Positions 11,263 through 22,846 are shown, counted from the stretch's first letter. The stretch is 64,000 bases of DNA from Erinaceus europaeus (GCF_950295315.1 NC_080164.1:56869296-56933295), one strand, 5' to 3'. The notes: generated by a model not told the origin, from the letters alone. A program made the numbers and translations.

Positions 11263-12460
11263 GTTGGGTCAAATGTAATTTGTATATCATTATTTTGTTA
11301 TTTTTATATGGATTTCCTTTGTATTTTCCTTGTGTCTCTGTTTATCTTCCAGTGTTTTTTTCCCCATTTTTGCGTATTTTGCAAGACCTAGGTCTCTAGA
11401 CCACAGTCTGACTGTCTCTCCTGTTATCCCTGCCAAAGAATCAGATTTATCTCTCTGTGAACTGAATTGTACACAAATGGCATACAATTGGTGTGGCAAC
11501 TCTGTTCATAATTGAATATGAATGCAGACTAGCCTGCTGTGTGTCAGGATATGAATGTGTCCCATGCGCCAATCTTGTTTAGTTATTAGAGTCTGAAAAC
11601 TTAATCATATACTCTAAGAAAAGGCTTTGATAAAGAATTTTACTTCTGCATGTGCATTTAAGATTTAGACTTGACATATTAACGGCAAATTTAAAATTGT
11701 GTCCTCTTCATTGCAGTCCTCTGTAGTTACAAGGTTCTAATAAATATTATGTCCTCCCATCATGCAATTAAAATTTTCCACCTCATTTCACAATGCAAAA
11801 CATTCACATGTTGTCAATCATTTTGAAACATGATTTTTTGACATCATATAATTTCACTTCATTTTTTCAGACAGACATCACACCAGGAAATTATTTAAGA
11901 AAGAATCCTATTATATCTTTATTTTTCCACCAAATTTCACCTTCAAATGCAGTCATTTGTGTACATTTCAGTAATTTCAACAGTAAACTTACCAGGAGAG
12001 GGAATAGCAACTCCTCAGATTTTGTTCCTTATAGGTTTTGAATCTCTTGTGAGGCTGTGGCTCTGTGGGCACCCTGTTAGAAAAACACATTTTTAGCCAT
12101 GGGAAGTTTACAAGTCTTGCTGCACAAAGTGAAAAGGTTTCTTCTTGAAACAGCTACCACCTGGGAAGCTGGGAGAAAACATGCATGTGCTTTTGAACTT
12201 TCCTCTGTTTAATAACTAGCAGACACTAATGATTTGCCAAACATCCTGATTTAAAATGGTGGTAGTCAAAAGCAAGACTGCCTGCTGGTTGTCAGGTAGC
12301 CCACCTGTTCTCCAAACCAAAGTTCCCCTGACCTGTGCCCAATGCAAAGCTGTTATCTTTTAAACCACTGCTACACGTGCATGTAAACCTTGTTGGTTTC
12401 TCTCATTAACAGTCTGTTGCTGAAGAGAAGCTTTTTAATGGAAATGCCACAGTACCTTAA
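11263..12460. other. Unique non-coding sequence
   Basis: Nothing recognisable; small frames near 11290-11515 and 11793-12041 have no family resemblance. Confidence 0.4.
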
Positions 12461-12540
12461 AAAAAATATATATGTATATATTTATATACATTTAGATATA
12501 TATGTATATTTATTTATCTGTGAAATATATATTTATATGA
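12461..12540. repeat. AT-rich low-complexity tract
   Basis: Interrupted TATATG/TATTTA repeats. Confidence 0.85.
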
Positions 12541-13404
12541 AGATCCTTTTGGAATGACCTCATGTCTTTGGAGAAGTTGGACTGGGGGCTGGGAGGGGGA
12601 GAAGGAATGATGATTCATCTCGTCTGAGTATTATCGGAGAGCTAATAAGAGCATGTTGAGTAAGGTACTTCTCAGTATAGTATTCCTTCCACTTTTTTGA
12701 AAGAGTGAGGTGAGTTTTTCAAGAAATCTCTATGATACTATTCACATCTTGGTTTAGTTTTTTTGTGAGAGGAAAAGGAAAAGTAGAAAAACAATTGGTG
12801 GCTGAGGACAAGGAACAGGTGAAAAAGGGAAAGCTGTTGAAATGGCATCCGTTTCTCTAGTAAGGAGAGGAAAGGTGGTTTTTGGTTAAAGCACGGGGGC
12901 TGAGGAGGCAGAAGAACACTCTAAAAATGTTTAGGTTATGAAACCTAAAATGGTGATAAAAAAGAGTTTAATAATTATCATCTTGTATATCATTTATTAG
13001 CACAAGAAAACTAATTTTATTAGCTTTCTTGTTATAGTCAAGATCACGTAGACTCTCCAATGGGTCAGGGTATTGTTTTCTACCAACTATGAAATGAGAA
13101 GAACTTGGGAATCACTTAGTGCTAAACCTAGGCTCATTCTCTATGCTCTACTACTTGTTTAAATATGCTAGGTTTATGTGGGGACTATAATGTAGATTAT
13201 TGATAAGTATATAAGAGTGAAACATCTAATAGCTCAAGAACTATTTTAAAATTGCTTTTTCTAGTGCTGAATATTAAAGTGATTACCCTCAGAATTTCAT
13301 TAATAATGAATATGTGAAAGTACTTGAGTATGGAGTAAGATTCCATGGCAGGTATATATGTGTGCTTGTATACATATATGTTTATTTTCACTAGGGCTTC
13401 ACTA
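12541..13404. other. Unique non-coding sequence
   Basis: No gene or clear repeat seen. Confidence 0.4.
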
Positions 13405-13540
13405 CTTTGGGCTTACTTTTTCAGATAAAAATCAAGACAGAGACAGAACAAGAAACTCATCACAACACTGAAGCTTCCTCCAATATGATAGGGGTTATAT
13501 TTGAATATGGGTGTGTCAAAGCAGACGTACTATCCAAAGG
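13405..13540 (-). mobile_element. tRNA-derived SINE, family D
   Basis: AACACTGAAGCTTCCTCCAA then ATATTTGAATATGGGTGTG parallels the copies at 37295 and 39310. Diverged. Confidence 0.5.
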
Positions 13541-13639
13541 AGCTATTTTCCCTACCCTCCAAGGCATAATTTCAATATTTACTATGAATTGTACTTTAAG
13601 TATTGAGTCATATACCAAACCAATAACATTGTATTATTC

Positions 13640-13830
13640 TTTGTTTTTATATATTTATTTTAATTAATATATGTGAGCAAGAATGTTTCACATAGGACAA
13701 ATTAGAAAGAGAGAAAGGGGGGAGAGAGAGAGAACATCACTCTGGCATATGTAAAACCAAGTATCAAGTCAGAAGCTTTTGACATACCAATCCAATGCTC
13801 TACCAGCTAAGCTATATCCTTGGATGATAC
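13640..13830 (-). mobile_element. tRNA-derived SINE, family B
   Basis: On the minus strand the tRNA-like head reads AAGGATATAGCTTAGCTGG then TAGAGCATTGGATTGG, followed by a GCCAGAGTGATGTTCTCTCT stretch that matches the family B body. Confidence 0.6.
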
Positions 13831-13999
13831 CTGTTAGTTTTTTTATTTTTTGAAGTCTTAAGTGCTAAGATTGAGGAATATATACTCAGAACTGTGGTCT
13901 ATGCACAGTTTGAGGTGTTAAATCCATTTTTCCCTCCTCATATTAGTGATTAAATAGTGATTTATAAGACTATAAGTTAATAGGAGTGAGTGTATATTA

Positions 14000-14118
14000 A
14001 CAACATTCCTGCCACCAAAAGTCTGTACCCCCCCCCCACACACACACACACAACACCAGTGAAGCTGAAAATCTACCCTCACCCTCCACCCAGAGATTTT
14101 TACTTTGGTGCAATACTC
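14000..14118 (-). mobile_element. L1 3' untranslated fragment with C/CA tract
   Basis: On the minus strand TATTGCACCAAAGTAAAAAT is close to a motif in the 3' regions of both larger L1 copies in this window. A poly-C and CA tract lies at about 14029-14052. Confidence 0.5.
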
Positions 14119-14123
14119 CAAAG

Positions 14124-14130
14124 TATTTGT

Positions 14131-14161
<31 letters not shown>

Positions 14162-14260
14162 TTTTAAATGAGGCATTAGAGATGGAACCCAAGGTCTCAA
14201 ACATGCACATAAAGGTGAGTGCTCTACCACTGAGCTACCTCCCAAGTTCTGGTTTTATGA
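14124..14260 (-). mobile_element. (TTTA)n plus tRNA-like SINE head
   Basis: A TTTA microsatellite at 14124-14165 adjoins a minus-strand GGGAGGTAGCTCAGTGGTAG then AGCACTCACC tRNA-like head. Confidence 0.6.
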
Positions 14261-14536
14261 TATTTATTTATTTATTTATTTATTTATTCCCTTTTGTTGC
14301 CCTTGTTGTTTTATTGTTGTAGTTATTGTTGTTGCTATTGATGTCCTCACTGTGTTGGATAGGACAGAGAGAAATGGAGAGAGGAGGGGAAGACGACAGA
14401 CAGCTGCAGACCTGCTTCACCGCCTGTCAAATGACTCCCATGCAGGTGGGGAGCTGGGGGCTAGAACCAGGATCCTTACGCTGGTCCTTGCGCTTCACAC
14501 CATGTGTGCTTAATCCACTGTGCTACCGCCTGACTC

Positions 14537-14537
<1 letters not shown>
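14261..14537 (-). mobile_element. tRNA-derived SINE, family A
   Basis: Near full-length minus-strand copy from the TTTATT tail to CTACCGCCTGACTCC, followed by (ATT)n at 14538-14567. Confidence 0.92.
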
Positions 14538-14567
<30 letters not shown>

Positions 14568-14588
14568 GATGTGAATGGTAAAGGTTTT

Positions 14589-15004
14589 TTTTTTTAATTT
14601 TTTATTTAAGAAAGGATTAATGAACAAAAACATAAGGTAGGAGGGGTACAACTCCACACAATTCCCACCACCCAATCTCCATAACCCACCCCCTCCCATG
14701 ATAGCTTTCCCATTCTCTAGCCCTCTGGGAGCATGGACCCAGGGTCATTGAGGGTTGCAGAAGGTAGAAGGTCTGGCTTCTGTAATTGCTTCCCCGCTGA
14801 ACATGGGTGTTGACTGGTCGGTCCATACTCCCAGTCTGCCTCTCTCTTTCCCTAGTAAGGTGTGTCTCTGGGGAAGCTGAGCTCCAGGACACATTGGTGG
14901 GGTCTTCAATCCAGGGAAGCCTGGCCAACATCCTGGTGGCATCTGGAACCTGGTGATTGAAAAGAGAGTTAACATACGAAGCCAAACAAATTGTTGAGCA
15001 GAAA
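14589..15004 (-). mobile_element. Family X retroposon
   Basis: The poly-T (A-tail) starts at about 14585 and the element's 5' end is near 15004. Direct repeats GGTAAAGGTTTT at 14577-14588 and 15005-15016 are a clear target duplication. Its body is very close to the 3527 copy, so both are fairly young. Confidence 0.9.
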
Positions 15005-15016
15005 GGTAAAGGTTTT

Positions 15017-15806
15017 ATCACATTACCAATAAATAGCAGAGCTAAGAAAAAAAAAAAAAGGCAAAAAAAAAAAAGTGCCCTAAATGTTTGTTCTATAAGT
15101 GGTGACAATTAAATCCATACCACATTCACCTAGAGCTGATTGTCTATTAATTGTACCCTCACATTTCAGAGAATCCATCTCTTTTTGATGGGATGATTAG
15201 TAAGTTAGAAGAAAATTCTTGGTGATAGGCAAGAGGATGTTTTCCCCATATTCTGAGTAAAGAAGGTCTTTTTGTAGTGTCTTTTAAATTGTAATCCAGA
15301 AGGGATCTCTTCAAGGACCAGGTTATATTTAACTTTGTTCTCAAGCCAGTTGTGTTATAAATGACAATCTTAATTTGCATTCATCACCCTTGGTGATTTT
15401 TATCTCTCTCTGTGGGTTCACAACGTGCTTATCACTGGGTTACCTATGTGTATTGACATGCTTGCTAACTTCTCATGAAACAGTACTGAAAGGAGAATAG
15501 TCTCTTCCTCTGAATTGTTCAATGCCTGGTCCACAGATAACCACTTAATTTCCTCAGCATTGCAAGTCTCCTATCTTCTGTACTCCTATGTTGTTTATAC
15601 TTGCCCAGTTTTACTGCAGTGAGATTCTTATGTGATCATGAGCACCCCTTGAGCCACACAGTATAAATGAGGAGTTTATGCTATGGTGTGTTTACATACT
15701 ACTCACCATAAGCTTTAGGGGTTGTTTAGTGCAAGGAAGAGAACCCACTGAAATAAACAATATTTTATAAGTAGCTGCATTTAAAAGGCTTGATAGGCAT
15801 CTGTAA

Positions 15807-15810
<4 letters not shown>
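15017..15810. other. Unique non-coding sequence
   Basis: No gene or clear repeat seen. Confidence 0.4.

Positions 15811-15839
<29 letters not shown>
15811..15839. repeat. (CA)n microsatellite
   Basis: About 14 uninterrupted CA units. Confidence 0.97.
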
Positions 15840-15847
<8 letters not shown>

Positions 15848-16447
15848 TATAAATTTCTTTCTGGACAGAAGTCATGGTTTTCATTTGGAGGGATTTCATT
15901 TCTATTTTTATATACAAACTCTTCATACGTATGCATGGCTTTGCCTCTCAGAAAGGTCATCTAGTTGATCCTATTACTCCATTATCTCTTCTCTCTGCTT
16001 CTTCTGGTTTCTGTGCTTTATTCTCATCTCTCTGAAGATCAATCTATATTTACATATCTGCTTGCACATGGGCCGCCATTGCTGCCTTCATATAGTGATC
16101 TTAACCTGTAAAAGTGTGTGACCCTTCAACTCACATTCCTGACATGAAAATAATGCATATTCTTGTTTCCTTATTTTAAATTCCTGGGAGAGAAACTCTA
16201 GTAGCTTGGGTTACATGTCCACTCTTGGTCTGAAGAGTTGTGATGGGGGAGAGTGGCTGGAGAACAGAGTTCACACATGGCTAGGACGCATCTGAGGGAC
16301 AGAGACTTGTATCTCTAGAATTGAATAATATGGACTGTTTGGAGAATTGGAATTGGCTACAATCATGATGAGTTTTTGCCAATATACTTAGGGGGAACAA
16401 ACAAAATTATCATGAAAAAAATCATACATAGATTAATTTTTGGATAG
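15840..16447. other. Unique non-coding sequence
   Basis: No gene or clear repeat seen. Confidence 0.4.
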
Positions 16448-16555
16448 AACCCCCCCCCCCAGCATGCTCAGCTCTGATTTATGGCTCTGTGGGGTGTTGA
16501 ATATGGGACTGTTTAGCCTCAGGCATGAACATCTTTATAGACCACTATAGAAACA
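16448..16555 (-). mobile_element. tRNA-derived SINE, family B
   Basis: CAGCTCTGATTTATGG and CCTCAGGCATGAACATC are the minus-strand family B body; a C run precedes it. Confidence 0.65.
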
Positions 16556-16604
16556 GAAGTTCCTGATCCAAGATTTAAGGTCAAAATCTCAATTCTTTCT
16601 GGTG

Positions 16605-16745
16605 GGCAGGGGAGATAGCATAATGGGTATGCAAAAGTCTTTCATTCCTGAGGCGCCAAGATTTCAAATTCAACCCCCTATACCACCATAAGCCAGAGGA
16701 GAGCAGTGCTCTTGGGGGAAAAAGAAAGAAAAGAAGAAAAAAACC
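16605..16745 (+). mobile_element. tRNA-derived SINE, family B
   Basis: GGGGAGATAGCATAATGGG then TATGCAAAAGTC, CCTGAGGC and an A-rich AAGAAAGAAAAG tail. It lies 50 bp from the previous copy in the opposite orientation. Confidence 0.75.
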
Positions 16746-17969
16746 TAAAATTGTTTTCTTTCTGGAGAGAAATCACAGTATTTCTTGGAGGGGTTCATTT
16801 CTCTTTTCACATTTAATAATTATTGTAATCCAGAAAAAATAATAAATTGAATTCAGTCATATATCCCCACCCCCTAACCCTGAACCTAGGATACGCTACA
16901 GTCCTCCCCCCCCACTCTGTCATCTGTGTGATTTTTATATGCAAACATAACCATAAGCAGGTGTATTTTTAACTTTGTGCTCATGACTCCAAAAGTTTTG
17001 AAGAACACTTGAAAAGTCCAGTTAGCTATTCAGACATTTTTATGAGGCTGTTTTGTAGATCAATATCAGTGTTTCTAATATTTCTGCATAGATTTCAGTG
17101 GTTTGTTGAGGAAAAGTCAAATTATAATCAACTCTGGAGGAAGGTTCAATTAGAGGACATCTTCTCTCTGTGCCTGGGAGCTCTCCTCTTCAGAGTGGCG
17201 CCATTATGGTCTAGTGGTATATAACCACTTCACTCAGTTAAATTGCTGTTTCACTAGACTTGACTTGTACAGATGCAGCCAATTCACTCTGGTGAAATGA
17301 AAACATCTGTATTTGAAGAGTGAAAAATCAAATTTCTTCCTTTTATTCTGAGGTTCTAAGCAGAATTATTATGTTATAATAGTATGACCAATATGGCCTA
17401 CTTGGTAAGAGAGATGATCCCACTTCTAATGTCCTATCTGTATATTTTTATGCAAAAAACACTTTCCCATAGATTTCTGGCTTTGAATAACATAGCCAAG
17501 GGTCTATGAGGTCTTTCAAAAAGTGCTTCTCTCTCTAGTTGGAGACAGAAATTCCTACAGGAGCTTGAAACATTATGTTTCAGTTATGCTGAAAGAGTTT
17601 TAATACAGAAACTTTATGTTTCCCCCATTTTTTGGAAAGTGTTGAAGGGCAGTAAATTTTGTCACTACTACTTCAGTTCTTAGTCTCTTTGATAAAATTA
17701 ACCTTATGGTGATGCTTAAAGACTGCCATGTATACTATCATATTGCTCCTCTAGGTACAATATATAAATCAAATGAGTCCATGCTTGTATATAATCATAC
17801 AACAAAATCTCTTTAATGAGTCACTGACTCCCATTTTCTTGCCCTTTGAAGTCTTGTTGTACATAGATAAAATAAACCAATGATCCTGAGAACCTGCCCC
17901 TTTTGGACCACATAAACAACTAGAATAACAAAATTTTAAAGTAAGCTGGATCATAGATACTGTTATAAA
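16746..17969. other. Unique non-coding sequence
   Basis: No gene or clear repeat seen. Confidence 0.4.
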
Positions 17970-18125
17970 TGCTTCAGCTCAGCTAATTCTCTTCAAGGTA
18001 ATTATTTTCATTATTCCAGTTTTAAAGGTGAATAAACTGAATTTTACAGAAGTTAGATAAATTGCTTACTGTGATTAAATGATTGGGTTAGGATTTAAAC
18101 CAATATGAGTTTAGATTTTGTGATC
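17970..18125 (-). mobile_element. MIR-like SINE relic
   Basis: AGTTTTAAAGGTGAATAAAC then TGAATTTTACAGAAG ... GGGTTAGGATTTAAACCAAT follows the antisense MIR core (acagatgaggaaactgag ... tgggattcgaaccc). Confidence 0.5.
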
Positions 18126-18184
18126 ATTTTATTATACTACGTTGACTTCTAAATATGAACCCACCCAACCAATTGTGTTTTTTT

Positions 18185-18265
18185 GGTGGTTTGGGGGGGG
18201 ATGCCAGGGACTGAAGTTGGGGCCATATTAAGCACTGCTCTACCATAGAACTATGTATGTCTTCA
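18185..18265 (-). mobile_element. Partial tRNA-derived SINE
   Basis: ATGCCAGGGACTGAAGTTGG then TAAGCACTGCTCTACCATAG resembles the head of the minus-strand tRNA-like SINEs nearby. Confidence 0.45.
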
Positions 18266-18875
18266 GTTCTGGGTTGGTAGATTGTAATGTAAGCATTTAA
18301 AGGGCATGGATGAGGTGTTTTACCTTTGTGATCATTTCCCTCTACCTACTCTCAAGTTCTCTTTCTTAGACATCAAACTCATGATGCTTTTCAAACCATC
18401 TGTGAACTGATGACACAGAGAACCAGAGGGGGAAACAATATCTAATAAGATAAAAACAGCTAGGAAGACTAGAGAGAGAAAAATGAGAAGTAGAGAGAAT
18501 TTTAGGACAGTGAAAATATTCTGTTATAATGATGGATGTATTCCATTAAACGTTTCTCCAAGCCTATAGAATGTACAACACTAAGACTTAACTTGTATGT
18601 AAACTATAGACTTTGGATGATTAAGATGTTTGAATGTAGGTTCATTGTAACAAAGGTGCCCTTCTGATAGAGGAGTTTGATAATGGAGAAGACTATACAT
18701 GCATGTGGGATAATGTTTATGGGAAGTCTTTACCATTTTGTTGTGAACCTAAAATTGTTTTAAATAAGCTAAGAGGAGAATCTGGGAAGAGTCCTAAGAA
18801 ACTTGCTTATGATCCTTTCAAGACTGACAGTGGAAGAGAAGGAGCACACTGTTGCCTTGTTTAGAAGTTCCCACT
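18266..18875. other. Unique non-coding sequence
   Basis: No gene or clear repeat seen. Confidence 0.4.
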
Positions 18876-19131
18876 TTTTTTTTCCAATTTCTTCTGCTAT
18901 TTTTTTCTTTATTGGGGGGATTAATGGTTTACAATCAACAGTAAAATGCAATAATTTGTACATGTTTAATACTTCTAAGTTTTTCACACACAACTCAACC
19001 CCCTTTAAACCCTCCTCTGCCATCATGTTCCAGGACCTGAACCCTCCCACACACCTCAGAGTCTTTTACTTTGATGCAATACACCAAACACAGTCCAGGT
19101 CTGCTTTGTGTCTTCTTATCTTTCAGCTTCT

Positions 19132-19484
19132 GTTTTTATATTGTTAGTGATTTGATACTGAAAGACAAGATTGTGGGATAAGAGGGGCACAATTGATACA
19201 ACTCCCACCACCAGCATGCCATCCCCTCCATTGGAAGCTTTCCCATTCTTTATTCCTCTGGGAGTATGGACCAATGATCTCTAAGGGTTACAGAAAGTCA
19301 GAGGTCTGACGTCTATAACCACTTCTCTATTGGGAATGGCCATTGGCAGGTCGATTCATACCCCCAGCCTGTCTCTACATTTCCCTAATGGGGTAGGGTT
19401 CTGGGGAGGTGGATATTCCAGGGAACATTGGTGAGGTCATCTGCCCAGGGCAGTCAGGTCAGCGTCATGGTAGTATTTTTCAAC
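19132..19484 (-). mobile_element. Family X retroposon inside the L1 3' region
   Basis: ATCTTTCAGCTTCT at 19118-19131 and ATTTTTCAACTTCT at 19485-19498 flank it as an aged target duplication. The plus-strand L1 at 51.66 kb lacks this segment, which shows it is a separate insertion rather than L1 sequence. Confidence 0.8.
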
Positions 19485-19900
19485 TTCTATAAGTGAGACC
19501 AATCCATATTCATCCTTCTCTTTCTGACTTATTTCACTTAACATTATTCCTGCAAGCTTCATTCAAGATGAAGTGAAGGAAATGAAATCACCATTTTTAG
19601 TAGCTGAGTAGTATTCCATTATATATATCATAACTTTCTCAGTCACTCTGTTGTTAGACACATGGGTTGCTTCCAGGTTTTGGCTGTTACAAATTGTGCC
19701 ACTATGAACATAGGTTTACAGGAATCTTTTTGGATAGTTGTTTTTGGTTCCTTAGGATATATCCCCAGGAGAGAAATTGCTGGGTCATAGGGTCAAACTG
19801 TTCCTAGCCTTCTGAGAGTTCTCCAGACTGTACTCCACAGAGGTTGGACCAATTTACATTCCCACCAGCCAGTGTAGGAGGGTTCCTTTGTCTCCACACC

Positions 19901-20156
19901 TGTTGGTATGCTTCACATTGGTTTGGTCTCACTCCCCCGCCTCCGGGAGATCGTGGTTTAGTCTTTGCCTTTCGCACTTCTCCCTTCTCCCCGCCCCCTA
20001 TCCTACTACTTCCTGAGTTCCATGCTGCCACTGGAGGAGAAAGATGGAGGAGCACATTGCCCGCTCGTGAATAAAGATTAAACTGCCTTCTCAGCTCATC
20101 CATGTGTTTCTGGTCATCTGTTACCCTCCCATGAAGCCAGCCTGGAGAAAACAACA
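19901..20156 (+). repeat. Retroviral LTR (256 bp)
   Basis: TG...CA bounded. It holds CGCCCCCTATCC, a likely polyadenylation signal GAATAAAG at about 20068, and a GTCATCTGTTACC U5 segment. Its ends and several blocks match the 48444 and 51834 LTRs, but the U3 part is shorter than in the provirus. Confidence 0.85.
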
Positions 20157-20158
20157 TA

Positions 20159-20176
20159 TGGTGCCCAACGTGGGGC
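20159..20176 (+). promoter_or_regulatory. Retroviral primer-binding site, tRNA-Lys(1,2) type
   Basis: TGGTGCCCAACGTGGGGC lies 2 bp after the LTR. It differs at one base from the known tRNA-Lys1,2 site TGGCGCCCAACGTGGGGC. The SEC23IP match begins inside its last 7 bases. Confidence 0.9.
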
Positions 20177-21851
20177 TACTGTAAAATAAAATGTCTAGCA
20201 AGGTATCATTGGTGAAGTGACAAAACCGGCCAATACTCAGGTGATTTTCTTAACATTCCTGTCAACTCCTGTGGCGTCCCCACCCAAAGCACTGTGCCAG
20301 TGGACAGGCAGGAACTCCACTCGACTGGCTTTCTTCTCATCTAAGGATTTCTTGAAATGTGTCTGCAGCAATTTGAGAGAAACCACCCTAAAATCATCCA
20401 CACATTCAATAATGCTTCTAAAGCGCAAGTCACACACAGGGCCAATGCCATGCACCATGAACACCAAGTGGTCAACTTGAGGCATTTCCCTGCCCAGAAT
20501 TTCATCAAGGCTGCCATCAATCCCGTGCTTCACCAACCTGGGTCTTGTCTGTCCTTCCTGTGTGGTCCCTGATTCATCAGGCACTGATGAAGGCTGGAAC
20601 TGAACAATAACCTTTGGATTGTGCATCATGATAGTCTCTCCACTGGGAAACTCCAGCCTGTGGTGCCACTGATTGGTGGTCACAAACTTTTTGTATTCAG
20701 CCTCTAGTTTCTCACTGAATTCTTCCGTATAGGGAATGAACCGGCTGTCCATGTCCCCTTTGTAAAACCAGGTACAGAGTCTCACTTCCATGGGCTCCTC
20801 TTCCCAGTACACAGCCTTCCTCATTCGGTCATAGAGGAAAACATCGTAGCGCCCATCCATGGCCAGAACCACACTCTCAGGGTCTGGCTGGATTGAATTG
20901 TAGGTTTCCTCAAGATTCAGAGAGTCAAACATGCTGAAAGGCATCCACAGCTGCTTGTATTCTACCTCCTTGCAGTAAAACCAGTGGGGCTGAACAGGCT
21001 CATACTGGTTCTGAAGGACAAAAGGAGGTGGCACCTGCACAGAGGGGGCCACCAGCCCTGGCTGCTGTGCAGGAGGGGGGGGCATCCCTGGCTGCACTGA
21101 AGGAGGAACCGGTGGCAAAGATCCAGGGGGCATCTGGTACATCTAGACGGGGGTTGCGGAGGGTGGGTGGTGGGTAGGGTGGCCTGGTGTCTGGCATTGC
21201 TGCAGCTGCGGAGGTGTCTGGCATTGTTGCAGCTGCGGAAGTGTAACGTAAGGATTAGCCCTGCTGCTGACCCGGGTGTGGCGGTATGGATTGTATCCTT
21301 GTTGGGGTGTTCCTTGAGGTGGGTTCCCAAAATTGGAAGGAGGAAAAGGACTCGGCTGCGGTGATCGGTAAGTATTGAGTCCCAGCTGGGGAGAAGCTGG
21401 AGCACCGTACTGCGCCTTCGAAGCAGATGGTGAAGACGCGTCTTGGAATCCAGCGGGAAAAGAGAGCGTGGTTGGGGGCTTGGCGTATGCTGACTGACTG
21501 TCTTGCTGGTGTCGAGGCAGCTGTCAGCAGTGACTGTCCGAGATTCCCAAAAGGATCAATGCTGCTTGATACCTGAGAGAAATAACTGGACGTCTGTGAG
21601 GTGGCTGGGTGAGCAGAGGTCTGACCCAAGAAGCTGTCCTCCTCCCCAACGTCTGTGGAGTCTTCTCCCGGCAAGAGCAGGGAGGCCGAGGCGGTGGCGG
21701 CCTGCATAACCGGAATGAAGGGCACGTTGAAGCTGAACTCGGTGGCCGAAGAGGAAAAGATTAAGTTAGTGCCCGAGGAGGAGGCGGAGGCGCCGCCGCC
21801 AGAGCCAGCCTTCCTCTCGGCCCTGGCTGCAGCCCGCCCGGCCATTACACA
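20170..21851 (-). pseudogene. SEC23IP: SEC23IP (p125) retrocopy, 3'-truncated
   Basis: SEC23IP binds the COPII coat protein SEC23 at ER exit sites; it has a proline-rich N-terminus, a WWE-like region and a C-terminal SAM and DDHD phospholipase-like part. Here the minus strand starts MAG at 21845 and shows GEDSTDVGEEDSFLGQT, the proline-rich segment (about 20990-21250), HWFYCKEVEYKQLW (about 20986-20945), FIPYTEEFSEKLEAEYKK and HGIGPVCDLRFRS. Codons from several exons run on without introns, so the source was spliced mRNA. Frameshifts occur between about 21140 and 21500 and again just after GVDRNVKKIT near 20238; beyond this, homology continues as GRF/RHFTN and LLDILFYSSPT to 20170. It stops before the GxSxG lipase motif. 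No poly(A) tail is present, unlike an L1-made retrocopy. Not expected to make protein. Confidence 0.93.
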
Positions 21852-22149
21852 CACACCCTCTCCAGCATTTCTTGCTGCTACCTTTTCTGATGTATGACAT
21901 TCTCACAGGAGTGAAGTGGTATCTCATTGTTGTCTTTATTTGCATTTCTCTAACAATCAATGATGATACATTTTTTTATATCTTTGTTGGCCTTTTGGTT
22001 CTCTTCTGTGGTGAATATTCTGTTCATATCCTGTCTCCATTTTTCAATATCATTTGTTTTCTTGTTGCTGAGTTTGATGAGTTCTTTGTATATTTTGATT
22101 ATTAGCCTCTGTTGATAGCATTCCCTGGACAAAATTTTATGTATTTTTA

Positions 22150-22265
22150 CCTGTATTCTATATGAATAGATACATTAAGTAACTTGCCTCAGACTAAGAG
22201 ATCCATGTGGCAGGCCTGAAATTTCTAACTGTGAGCATATATCTGACTTCAGAGTCAACACTCAC
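22150..22265 (-). mobile_element. MIR-like relic
   Basis: TTAAGTAACTTGCCTCAGACTAAG resembles the antisense MIR core. Confidence 0.45.
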
Positions 22266-22846
22266 CCACTAACTAGGCTACCTTTCCAATAGTGTATAAC
22301 ACTTTTGAATTATGGGTCATGGTTTCATTAAAAATATTTCTTTATTCCTCTCTATATATTTACAAAGATGACAAAATCCTATAGGGGTAGATAGAAAACT
22401 ATTTCTTCAAAGCAAATAAATGAATTATTTTTCTTAATGCATTATCTAGTATATATATGTATATGCATATATATTAAGTATATGTAAACAAACATAAATC
22501 AGAATATATACATGCATATACATATATATTCAAATTCTTCATGAATATATTTTGCCAAATCCATACTGGGCTTTATCAATATTTCTTCTTTATTTTCTTT
22601 TATGCCAGCAGCTTTCTTTATGCATTTCCATTTTCCACATTTTTCAGAGTGATTGGATTACGTTGTATACCCTTCCTCTGAAATATTAAGTACATACAAT
22701 CTGAATTCACACACATAGGTTCTATAGTTATGATCTATCATTTCAAAATCCACATGTTAAAAAAGAGCAAAACAGGCCTTGGGTGCTCTGAAGTATTAGG
22801 CCCAAGTCACCCCCTGCCATTCATCTTCCCAGTAATGCAGGCACTA
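22266..22846. other. Unique sequence with AT-rich tract
   Basis: TATATG/TATATA low complexity at about 22447-22535; otherwise nothing recognisable. Confidence 0.5.

Larger units (their letters stand above)
19901..21851 (+). mobile_element. One-LTR retroviral chimera carrying antisense SEC23IP
   Basis: The insertion begins TGTTGGTATG, the same start as the LTRs at 48738, 51834 and 53398, and ends ...ATTACACA. CACACC stands at 19895-19900 and 21852-21857; removing the insert and one CACACC restores a continuous L1 ORF2 segment. A 6-bp duplication and TG...CA ends are what class II (betaretrovirus-like) integration leaves. There is no second LTR, no viral gene and no A-tail; everything after the primer-binding site is a reverse copy of a host mRNA. 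Confidence 0.85.
18876..22135 (-). mobile_element. LINE-1, 5'-truncated, with nested insertions
   Basis: On the minus strand the ORF2 C-terminus enters at about 22135 (ANKDIKKC..., [18 protein letters not shown]) and resumes at about 19894 with the WWECKLVQPLW-type motif, then the 3' untranslated region ends in an A-tail near 18880. The same order, without the inserts, is seen in the plus-strand L1 at 50.9-51.8 kb. Interrupted by a family X copy (19132-19484) and by the LTR-SEC23IP chimera (19901-21851). No intact frame. Confidence 0.9.

Noticed and set aside
14617..15108. 163-codon frame similar to one at 3625-4023
   Set aside because: The similarity comes from both lying in family X copies; it is not kept open in the 10820, 19132 or 54039 copies.
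20170..21851. Functional SEC23IP gene or a minus-strand exon of one
   Set aside because: Exons are joined without introns, the frame is broken, the 3' half is missing, and the block sits inside an LTR insertion in an L1.
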